DNA of 20,885 bases from Candidatus Bathycorpusculum fermentans (lineage in GTDB: Archaea > Thermoproteota > Bathyarchaeia > Bathyarchaeales > Bathycorpusculaceae), in assembly GCA_009787175.1 (NCBI GenBank), contig WRGM01000157.1, positions 1-20,885 on the forward strand, in the 5' to 3' direction. The notes beneath the pieces were generated by a model, which did not search any database, was not told where the DNA came from, and saw only the letters and a program-made list of their open reading frames with translations. Within the stretch, counting starts at the first letter, position 1; each line of letters opens with the position of its first letter. This document shows positions 14,610 through 20,885 of this stretch, piece after piece. The translations under genes were made by a program, and so were the position numbers.

Positions 14610-14658
14610 GGGCACAGTTTTTAGAGGTTAAATATTTGCAGTAAAGAGGGCTAACAAG

Positions 14659-16203
14659 ATGAGTACGTCACATGTAGTGCTTCAGGCAATTCTTAGCAAG
14701 ACTGTAGAACGTTTTCCAGAAAAAGTGGTCATACGGTATAATAATCAAACAATTACGTATGGTGAGTTGGATAGACTTTCTAGTAGGTTTGCGAATGCAC
14801 TTGTTGGTTTAGGTGTTAATAAGGGTGATAGGGTAGCGGTTTTTTTGGGTAATTGTCCTCAGTTTGTTATTGCTTATTTTGGGGTGCTTAAAGCGGGGGC
14901 AGCTGTTACAGCTGTTAGTCCTTTGCATAAAGAATTGGAAGTGGAGCGGCAACTTTGTGATTCAGGTGCACAGGTTATTGTTGTTTTAGAGTCTCTTTAT
15001 TCTGTTGTTGAAAAAATTATGGGTGAGACTTTGTTGCAGAGGGTCATAGTTGTAGGTGATGATGGGGGAGGGGAGTGTTTTAAAGTGTCAGGTGTTGGGG
15101 TAGGGTCAAATGTGTTTGATTTTTGGGGTTTGATTGAGAAATCAGCTGCTGACTTGTTGGATTTTAGATCTATTTCAGATGGGGATTTGGCGGTGCTTCA
15201 GTATACAAGTGGTACTGCAGGTGTTCCGAAGGGGGTAATGTTGAGTCATATAAATCTTGCTTCTAATGTGTTATCTTTTGCTTCGTGGATAAAAGGTACG
15301 TTTAAGGATGTTTTTTTGTCTGTATTGCCTCTTTATCATGTTTATGGTATGATGACTAGTATGTTAGTGCCTATTAGTTTAGGTGCAGAGATAGTATTGT
15401 TGCCCCAGTTTGATCCGGTTGAGTGTTTGCGTATTATAGGGCGGTGTGGGGTGTCGGTTTTTTGTGGTTCTCCCTTTATGTTTAGTATATTGCTTGGGGC
15501 AGGGTTTGAGAGGTATGATTTATTGTCTATTCGTGTGTGTATTTCTGGTGCTTCTCGTTTGCCGTGTCATGTTCAGGAGCGGTTTATGAGGGCAGGGGTT
15601 TTTCTTGTGGAGGGTTATGGGTTAACTGAGGCATCGCCTGTTACGCATTGTACGCCTATAGATAGGTTAATTGGATCAGTTAAAATGGGGTCTGTTGGCT
15701 TAGCTTTGCCTGGTACTGAGGCGCGGGTTGTTGATGTGGAGACAGGGGACAGGGTGGTAGCTGTGGGTGAGTGGGGTGAGTTATGTGTTAGGGGTTTGCA
15801 GGTTATGTGGGGTTATTGGCATAATTCTGTGGAGACGGAGCGGGTTCTTAGGGATGGTTGGTTGTTTACGGGGGATATTGTGTATATGGATTCCGATGGT
15901 TATGTGTATATTGTGGGGCGTAAGAAGGGTATTATTAAGTGTAAGGGGTATAGTATTTGTCCGGGTGAGCTTGAGGCGGTTTTGTATGGGCATCCGGCTG
16001 TGAAATTTTGTGTGGTAATTGGTAAGCCTGACAGGTTATATGGTGAGGTTCCAAAGGCGTTTGTAGTGCTTAGGGAGGGCTTTGAAGTGGTAAGTGATGA
16101 GTTGATAGAGTTTGTTAATGGTAAAATTGCGGGTTATAAGGCGTTAGTTGAGGTGGAGATTTGTAATGAGTTGCCATACGGTAGTTTAAAGGGTAAGTGT
16201 TAG
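14659..16203 (+). CDS. AMP-forming acyl-CoA synthetase (fatty-acid/acid-CoA ligase family), C-terminus frameshifted
   Basis: ANL-superfamily enzymes activate a carboxylic acid as its acyl-AMP and then make the CoA thioester. The 514-residue product shows the motifs in order: the P-loop-like LQYTSGTAGVPKGVMLSH near residue 185-200; GYGLTEASP; GWLFTGDIVYMDSDGYVYIV; the hinge GRKKGIIKCKGYSICPGELE; and the C-terminal LPYGSLKGK with the probable catalytic lysine at 513. The substrate cannot be told from sequence; a medium- or long-chain acid is a guess. The frame stops one residue after that lysine, whereas relatives continue about 10 residues. The missing part is present in the -1 frame. The coding strand is very G+T-rich, unlike rpiA. 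Confidence 0.9.
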   Translation: MSTSHVVLQAILSKTVERFPEKVVIRYNNQTITYGELDRLSSRFANALVGLGVNKGDRVAVFLGNCPQFVIAYFGVLKAGAAVTAVSPLHKELEVERQLCDSGAQVIVVLESLYSVVEKIMGETLLQRVIVVGDDGGGECFKVSGVGVGSNVFDFWGLIEKSAADLLDFRSISDGDLAVLQYTSGTAGVPKGVMLSHINLASNVLSFASWIKGTFKDVFLSVLPLYHVYGMMTSMLVPISLGAEIVLLPQFDPVECLRIIGRCGVSVFCGSPFMFSILLGAGFERYDLLSIRVCISGASRLPCHVQERFMRAGVFLVEGYGLTEASPVTHCTPIDRLIGSVKMGSVGLALPGTEARVVDVETGDRVVAVGEWGELCVRGLQVMWGYWHNSVETERVLRDGWLFTGDIVYMDSDGYVYIVGRKKGIIKCKGYSICPGELEAVLYGHPAVKFCVVIGKPDRLYGEVPKAFVVLREGFEVVSDELIEFVNGKIAGYKALVEVEICNELPYGSLKGKC

Positions 16204-16232
16204 GACGTATTTTAAGGGAGGAAAAAGTTTGA
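16195..16232 (+). other. Out-of-frame remainder of the ligase C-terminus
   Basis: Re-reading one base after the lysine codon at 16195-16197 gives VLGRILREEKV and a TGA at 16230-16232. Joined to the preceding K-G-K, this makes GKVLGRILREEK, which matches the conserved A10 end (G-K-x-x-R-R-x-L-R-E-E) of the family. The protein would then be 524 residues long. One inserted G restores the frame, so this is a point deletion, a sequencing error or a frameshift site. Confidence 0.75.
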
Positions 16233-16243
16233 AATATATAAGA
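16232..16243 (+). promoter_or_regulatory. TATA promoter of hypF, suggesting a leaderless mRNA
   Basis: AAATATATAA at 16232-16241 is the only good TATA box before hypF. It places transcription start around 16260-16266, at or next to the GTG start codon. No ribosome binding site is present upstream, so the message is probably leaderless. The box begins at the stop codon of the frameshifted ligase tail. Confidence 0.5.
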
Positions 16244-16260
16244 GAACGCTCATTTTTTAT

Positions 16261-18564
16261 GTGTGTTGCCCTTTGCGTGTAAAGTTAGAATTTACAGGTG
16301 TAGTTCAAGGTGTGGGTTTTCGGTCTTTTGTTTATCGTTTAGCGGTAAAGAATTGTTTAACGGGTTATGTATGCAATTTAGGTGCTGGAGGTGTTGAAGT
16401 ACTTTTAGAGGGCAACAATGGAAATATTGAAGGTTTTATGCATGATTTACATATTGAAAAGCCGTCTTTGCTACGGATTGATAGAATTGTTAAAACTGTT
16501 ATTGACGGTAAAGAGGAGTATACATCATTTACTATAGAGAAAAGTGCCCCGTCTGTAGGGTTTTCAGGGTCAATGTTTCCTTCGGATATAAGTATATGTA
16601 GCAAATGTTTAGAAGAGCTTAGAAGCAGTAAAGATCGCCGATTTGACTACTTTTTTATAACCTGCACGGAGTGTGGTCCACGTTTTTCCATACTGGAACA
16701 TTGGCCATATGATAGGGAAAATACTACTATGAAAGAGTTCTCTATATGTAGCTTTTGTCAAAAAGAATACACAGACCCGTTGAATAGGCGTTTTCATGCT
16801 CAAACCACAGCCTGTCCAAACTGTGGCCCACAAGCATATCTTACAACACATGAGGGAGAGCTTGTGAAAACGTTGAATCCTATTCAGGAGGCAGGGAAGC
16901 TTATCTTAGAAGGTAAACTTGTCGCTGTTAAAGGCTATGGAGGCTTTCATATTGCATGCTCTACAACACTGGAAGAGCCTTTATTGAAACTGCGAAAAGC
17001 TAAGCATAGAGGAGAAAAACCATTTGCCATTATGGCACGAGATATCAAAGCTGTAGAACAAATTGCAAACATTAACTCTAAAGAGCGGGAACTTTTAACA
17101 TCACCAAACCGTCCAATAGTACTTTTAAACAAAAAAACAAACTATAATCTCTCACCCCTAATTGCGCCAAATCTACACAACATAGGCATCATGCTACCCT
17201 ACACAGGCATGCACTATATGCTCTTTGACAACGTTAACACAGACACATATGTTATGACCAGCGCAAACCCCTCAAACCAGCCGATAATAAATGATAACAT
17301 AGAGGCTTTGCAAATTCTTGGGAATACTGTAGACTATTTTTTATGTCACAATCGCAGAATTGCTCACCGCTGTGACGACTCTATAATACGAGTCCACAAA
17401 AAAGATAAACAAGTCTTTCTACGCAGAAGCCGAGGATACGTCCCCACACCTATTAAAATGAAACAAGAATCATTGCGACAGGCTATGGGCTTTGGCGGCG
17501 AGTTAAACAATACAAGTTGCATTTTACTTAAAGACAAGGCCTTCATAAGCCAACACATAGGTGATATAGAAAATATTGAAACCCGCACATTTTTCGTTGA
17601 CGCAGCAAAACATCTACTACACTTAACTAATGGCAAATTGGAAGTTTTAGCCTGCGACCTACACCCAAAATTTACCACAACCACCCTAGCTGATGAGTGG
17701 GCTAACTCAACGGGGTTACCGCTTGTTAAAGTGCAGCATCATCATGCACACGCCGCAGCGTTAATGGGAGAACATGGCCTAAATGAGTTAATAGGAATTG
17801 TCTGTGACGGTTATGGTTACGGTGGTGATGGTGAGGCATGGGGAGGTGAGGTTTTAATGTGCCAAATGGGTTCAGCAGATTTTAACCGTCTGGGTCATTT
17901 AGAGCCTCAGCCGTTGTTGGGTGGAGATACAGCTAGTAGGTATCCGGTTCGTGTTGCGGCTGGTTTTTTGCAAAAGTCTGGTGTGGATATTGAAGAGTTT
18001 TTGTTGCAAAATAAGGGGTATTTGCCTTATGGTGAGACAGAGGCAAAACTTGTTTTAGAGCAAATTCAAAGTGGTAACGGTGTGGGTGTTGTGCAGTCGT
18101 CTAGTTGTGGTCGCGTTTTGGATGCGGCGTCTGCGGTTTTAGGTGTTTGTTGTCAGCGTAGTTATGAGGGGGAGGCGGCTATGAAGTTGGAGTCTGTAGC
18201 GTTGGGTGGTGTGGATGTGTTAGGGCTTGAACCTGTTTTGCGGGGTGGTGTTTTGGAGACGTCGGATTTGTTGGGTGCTATTTATGAGAATAGATTAAGG
18301 TTTTCTGTGGCGGATTTGGCGTATTCTGTTCATGCTTATTTGGCGCGGGGTTTGGGCGAGTTAGCTGTGGAGAAAGCGAGTAGGCATGGTGTGGGTGTTG
18401 TTGGTTTTTCAGGTGGTGTTGCGGGTAATAGTATTTTAGCGAGTTTATTGCGGGAGATTGTAGAGTCTGCGGGGTTAGATTTTGTTGTTCATAAAGAGGT
18501 GCCTGTGGGTGATGGAGGGGTTTCTTTTGGTCAGGCTGTTGTTGCGGGTTTTTCGGGTGTTTAG
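16261..18564 (+). CDS. hypF: Hydrogenase maturation carbamoyltransferase HypF
   Basis: HypF uses carbamoyl phosphate and ATP to make carbamoyl-adenylate and loads the carbamoyl group onto HypE. All domains are present in 767 residues. The acylphosphatase domain has VVQGVGFR with Arg21, and Asn39. A zinc domain has four C-x-x-C pairs (113/116, 135/138, 163/166, 185/188) at the family's 18-24-18 spacing. The YrdC-like domain (about 205-390) contains KGYGGFHIACS and KHRGEKPFAIMA. The Kae1-like domain has HHHAHAAA at about 493-500 and GIVCDGYGYGGDGEAWGGE. The GTG at 16261 is the likely start; a TTG at 16273 is possible. Base composition flips within the gene near 17,760-17,820. hypC follows after 48 nt. 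Confidence 0.97.
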   Translation: MCCPLRVKLEFTGVVQGVGFRSFVYRLAVKNCLTGYVCNLGAGGVEVLLEGNNGNIEGFMHDLHIEKPSLLRIDRIVKTVIDGKEEYTSFTIEKSAPSVGFSGSMFPSDISICSKCLEELRSSKDRRFDYFFITCTECGPRFSILEHWPYDRENTTMKEFSICSFCQKEYTDPLNRRFHAQTTACPNCGPQAYLTTHEGELVKTLNPIQEAGKLILEGKLVAVKGYGGFHIACSTTLEEPLLKLRKAKHRGEKPFAIMARDIKAVEQIANINSKERELLTSPNRPIVLLNKKTNYNLSPLIAPNLHNIGIMLPYTGMHYMLFDNVNTDTYVMTSANPSNQPIINDNIEALQILGNTVDYFLCHNRRIAHRCDDSIIRVHKKDKQVFLRRSRGYVPTPIKMKQESLRQAMGFGGELNNTSCILLKDKAFISQHIGDIENIETRTFFVDAAKHLLHLTNGKLEVLACDLHPKFTTTTLADEWANSTGLPLVKVQHHHAHAAALMGEHGLNELIGIVCDGYGYGGDGEAWGGEVLMCQMGSADFNRLGHLEPQPLLGGDTASRYPVRVAAGFLQKSGVDIEEFLLQNKGYLPYGETEAKLVLEQIQSGNGVGVVQSSSCGRVLDAASAVLGVCCQRSYEGEAAMKLESVALGGVDVLGLEPVLRGGVLETSDLLGAIYENRLRFSVADLAYSVHAYLARGLGELAVEKASRHGVGVVGFSGGVAGNSILASLLREIVESAGLDFVVHKEVPVGDGGVSFGQAVVAGFSGV

Positions 18565-18565
18565 T

Positions 18566-18588
18566 ACCAATTTGTTTTTATCATTGGT
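18566..18588 (+). promoter_or_regulatory. Palindrome around a TATA-like box between hypF and hypC
   Basis: The perfect 6-bp inverted repeat ACCAAT / ATTGGT flanks TTGTTTTTATC, which contains a TATA-like TTTTTATC. The spacing would start transcription near 18604, 9 nt before the hypC ATG. It could be a promoter with a built-in operator, or a hairpin in the hypF-C-D transcript. No regulator is known from the sequence. Confidence 0.3.
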
Positions 18589-18612
18589 TAAATGTGTTTA
18601 TTTGGTTTTGTT

Positions 18613-18837
18613 ATGTGTTTAGCTATTCCGGCGTTTATTGTAAGTGTTGAGGGTAACTGTGCAAATGTAGACTTTGGTCAAGGTGTTTTGCGAAGGGTAA
18701 ATGTATCGCTTGTTAATGCAAAAGTAGGAGAATATGTTATTGTTCATGCAGGTTATGCTATTCAAATTGTAAAAGAAGAGGAAGCTAAGGAAACTCTGAA
18801 AATTTGGAAAAACGTCTTAGAAGCCGGACAGCCGTAA
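18613..18837 (+). CDS. hypC: Hydrogenase maturation chaperone HypC
   Basis: HypC binds HypD and carries the Fe(CN)2CO group to the hydrogenase large-subunit precursor. Its second residue, Cys2, exposed by Met removal, is essential. The start must therefore be the ATG at 18613 (MCLAIPAFIVSVEG), not the upstream in-frame ATG at 18592, which would place the cysteine at residue 9. The resulting 74 residues are normal. The family's G-E-Y-V-I-V-H-A-G-Y-A-I is at about residues 39-50. No strong ribosome binding site is visible, and hypD follows within about 30 nt. Confidence 0.94.
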   Translation: MCLAIPAFIVSVEGNCANVDFGQGVLRRVNVSLVNAKVGEYVIVHAGYAIQIVKEEEAKETLKIWKNVLEAGQP

Positions 18838-18868
18838 CAGCGTAAATGGGTAGTATTTGGCGAAGTGT

Positions 18869-19948
18869 ATGGAAGAGAATTATGCCTTTAGGGATGCACA
18901 GTTTGCAAGGTGTATTGTAGAGAAAATTAGAGGTTTAGCTGTTAAAACGGGGGATGTGAAATTTTGTCATGTATGCGGTACTCATGAGTGGGCGATTGCT
19001 CATTATGGTCTGCGTAGTCTTTTGCCGTCTGAAGTAGAAGTTATTGCGGGGCCGGGTTGTCCTGTATGTGTTGTACCAGCGGCAGAAATTGATGCTGTCG
19101 TATTTTTAGCTAAGCGGGGTGTTGTGGTTACATGTTTTGGTGATGTTTTACGTGTTCCGGGTAGTGATTCTTCTCTTTTAGAGGCTAAAGCTGTTGGTGC
19201 TGATGTTAGAGTTGTCTACTCTGTTTCGGATGCTATAGATATGGCGAAAAGAGAGCCGGATATGCAGTTTGTGTTTTTTGCTGTTGGTTTTGAAACAACT
19301 GCGCCGTCAACAGCTGTTGAAGTCATGCTGGGACCTCCAGAGAATTTTAGTTTCTTAATAGCTCATCGTTTAATTCCGCCGGCTATGGAATTATTGTTAA
19401 GTATTGAGGATTTACAAATAAATGGCTTCATAGCGCCAGGACACGTTAGCGCCGTTACAGGTTTAAACCCTTATGAAATGTTTCCATGCGAGTATAAAAT
19501 GCCAACAGTTATAGGCGGATTTGAACCTAATGACGTGTTAATGTCAATATATCTACTTATGCACCAAATAAGTCAGGGCGAGCCATGTTTAGAAAATGAG
19601 TACCAAAGAGTTGTAAAACCAGAGGGCAATCCTAAAGCATTAGAGGTCATACGTGACGTTTTTAATGTTTCAGAGGGATATTGGCGGGGTATAGGAAAAC
19701 TAGAAAAATCAGCACTTACACTAAAAGACGAATTTACAAAATTCAACGCCCAAACAAAATTTAACATACCAATCACCGAAGGCAAAGACAGACAACAAAA
19801 CTGCCAATGCCATAAAGTAATTATTGGCAAAATTAAACCAGACCAGTGTCCAATGTTTCTAAAAGCATGCACACCCGCAAAACCAATCGGCGCATGCATG
19901 GTCTCAAATGAAGGAACCTGCCACGTCTGGGCAAAAACAATACAATAA
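18869..19948 (+). CDS. hypD: Hydrogenase maturation protein HypD (iron-sulfur scaffold)
   Basis: HypD, with HypC, is the scaffold on which iron receives cyanide and CO ligands. Visible motifs are HVCGTHE with Cys36, GPGCPVC with Cys64 and Cys67, FFAVGFETTAP, and the C-terminal [4Fe-4S] region with CQCHKVIIGKIKPDQCPMF and CTPAKPIGACMVSNEGTC. I chose the ATG at 18869 (359 residues, MEENYAFRDAQF), since the family starts about this far before F-R-D. A TTG at 18857 would add four residues, and neither has a clear binding site. The 5' two thirds are G-rich on this strand and the 3' end is C-rich. Confidence 0.96.
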   Translation: MEENYAFRDAQFARCIVEKIRGLAVKTGDVKFCHVCGTHEWAIAHYGLRSLLPSEVEVIAGPGCPVCVVPAAEIDAVVFLAKRGVVVTCFGDVLRVPGSDSSLLEAKAVGADVRVVYSVSDAIDMAKREPDMQFVFFAVGFETTAPSTAVEVMLGPPENFSFLIAHRLIPPAMELLLSIEDLQINGFIAPGHVSAVTGLNPYEMFPCEYKMPTVIGGFEPNDVLMSIYLLMHQISQGEPCLENEYQRVVKPEGNPKALEVIRDVFNVSEGYWRGIGKLEKSALTLKDEFTKFNAQTKFNIPITEGKDRQQNCQCHKVIIGKIKPDQCPMFLKACTPAKPIGACMVSNEGTCHVWAKTIQ

Positions 19949-19960
19949 AAACAGTGACAA

Positions 19961-20014
19961 ATAAGCTACTACTTATCAGCAGAAGGCTTGTTTGCTGCAT
20001 AGTTATAGTTTTTT
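19961..20014. terminator. Convergent terminator region between hypD and the acetyltransferase gene
   Basis: Two short inverted repeats, ATAAG / CTTAT (19961-19976) and CAGCA / TGCTG (19977-19997), lie end to end. On the plus strand they are followed by six T at 20009-20014. On the minus strand a run of five T lies near 19946-19950. The arrangement could stop transcription from both sides. Confidence 0.4.
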
Positions 20015-20644
20015 GTTAAGTCCAATCTGAAATAGCTCCAAATATTTACCAATATGATATCCGTCCATTAACCCGTGATTAACGTTAATAGATAGGGGTA
20101 ACCATTTTTTGCCTTCTTGCGCAAAAAATTTTCCAAAGGCAATTTTGGGAATACTCTCCTTATAACTAAAATTTTTCTCATGCCTAAAACTGGTAAAACT
20201 AAACCAAGGCAAAGTAGTATAATGTATAACATCCAAACGTTTAGAATTATCATCTGCCCTTAAACCCTGAGTTTGTTGAACTTCAACTATTTGTTTTCTC
20301 GCATTTTTTTGAAACACATCAAAGTCTTCAGCGTATTCAAAAAGGGCAAAACCAAATGTGCCATCAGACCGCCCAACCGTAGTACTCGCATGAACACGCT
20401 CAAAGATCCATACGTCTTTATCAATTACTCTATAACGAAAATTTTCAACCTGATTTACCGCCATAAGAGACTCAAACATATAATACACAAAAAACGAGTA
20501 CCCCAAACACTTACAAGTCTCATACGCAACAGTACAGTCCACATTCACCGTTACACCAAAATATGGATCATCACAACTACCAAAATGCGTATAATACTCC
20601 CGCCGCGACCAAGACTGAAAGTCAACACGTGTCTTCATCAACAT
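20003..20644 (-). CDS. Chloramphenicol acetyltransferase-like (CatA family) protein
   Basis: CAT enzymes are trimers that move acetyl from acetyl-CoA to a hydroxyl group. The 213-residue length, the N-terminal W-x-R-R-E-Y-Y-x-H-F and the C-terminal catalytic motif N-H-G-L-M-D-G-Y-H place this protein in the family. The catalytic His is residue 190 and the structural Asp is 194. The usual preceding His (H-H-x-x-x-D-G) is Asn. Many chromosomal members do not act on chloramphenicol, so the substrate is open. The ATG at 20644 is favoured over a TTG at 20647 and an ATG at 20638, because AAGG lies 7 nt before it. It converges on hypD. An AT-rich element near 20668-20682 may be its promoter. Confidence 0.88.
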   Translation of the reverse strand: MLMKTRVDFQSWSRREYYTHFGSCDDPYFGVTVNVDCTVAYETCKCLGYSFFVYYMFESLMAVNQVENFRYRVIDKDVWIFERVHASTTVGRSDGTFGFALFEYAEDFDVFQKNARKQIVEVQQTQGLRADDNSKRLDVIHYTTLPWFSFTSFRHEKNFSYKESIPKIAFGKFFAQEGKKWLPLSINVNHGLMDGYHIGKYLELFQIGLNKKL

Positions 20645-20885
20645 CAAAATACCTTAAACACTAACACTTAAAAATTTTAGCCCAACACCACAACAGTCAA
20701 CACATAAACAGTCACTACCAGCATACATCATCTTTATGCACAACCACTTTGAAAAAGGATACAAAAACGTTTTCCACCAGTATTTACTGATCAAAATTTG
20801 AGAGTGTTCACGTATAGATATATGAGTGGTTTTTTGTGATTTTATTTGGTTTTAACGGTTCTTTTTAATGGTTAAGTCACGTATT

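Noticed and set aside
20868..20885. An ATG followed by six open codons at the right edge (MVKSRI), with a TATA-like TTTTATTT about 25 nt upstream.
   Set aside because: Six codons are too few to separate a gene start from chance; only sequence beyond the window can decide.
1..20885. CRISPR arrays, insertion sequences, integrases, toxin-antitoxin pairs or defence genes.
   Set aside because: No direct-repeat array, transposase, integrase or recognisable defence domain is seen in any frame, and the tRNA has no visible 3'-end duplicate.

Overview
The window is AT-rich archaeal chromosome. The ribosomal proteins are of archaeal/eukaryotic type (L32e, L19e, S4e, RNase P component Rpp29 inside the cluster, zinc-ribbon S14), promoters are TATA-box type, and a tRNA carries an archaeal bulge-helix-bulge (BHB) intron. 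The gene set fits the Thermoproteota, and I would guess the Bathyarchaeia. That placement is an inference from gene style, not from a tree.

Layout. Positions 1-11,254 are on the minus strand and are read right to left. They hold an S10/spc-type cluster: L22, S3, L29, Rnp1, S17, L14, L24, S4e, L5, S14, S8, L6, L32e, L19e, L18, S5, L30. A gap with a poly-T terminator and a new promoter follows, then an Hsp20-type small heat-shock protein, L15 and SecY. The usual upstream block (L3-L4-L23-L2-S19) is absent, so the cluster begins at L22. Several of the proteins (S3, L24, S4e, L29, L32e) carry low-complexity charged tails. The first 16 codons of another minus-strand gene run off the left edge.

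Positions 11,276-11,617 are a divergent promoter region. On the plus strand follow a membrane-anchored coiled-coil protein of unknown function and, overlapping it, ribose-5-phosphate isomerase A. Hydrogenase maturation gene hypE converges on rpiA from the minus strand.

Positions 14,409-20,644 hold an elongator-type tRNA-Met(CAT) with a 30-nt intron in its variable loop. Next come an AMP-forming acyl-CoA synthetase whose C-terminus is cut by an apparent one-base frameshift, then hypF, hypC and hypD, and finally a convergent chloramphenicol-acetyltransferase-like gene. HypC, D, E and F are the core of the pathway that builds the Fe(CN)2CO part of [NiFe]-hydrogenases. HypA, HypB and the hydrogenase subunits are not here.

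I do not see a clear new defence or mobile system. The signals most worth pursuing are the abrupt flips of strand base composition inside hypF and hypD, the variable-loop tRNA intron, the frameshifted ligase tail, and the Hsp20-L15-SecY transcription unit.
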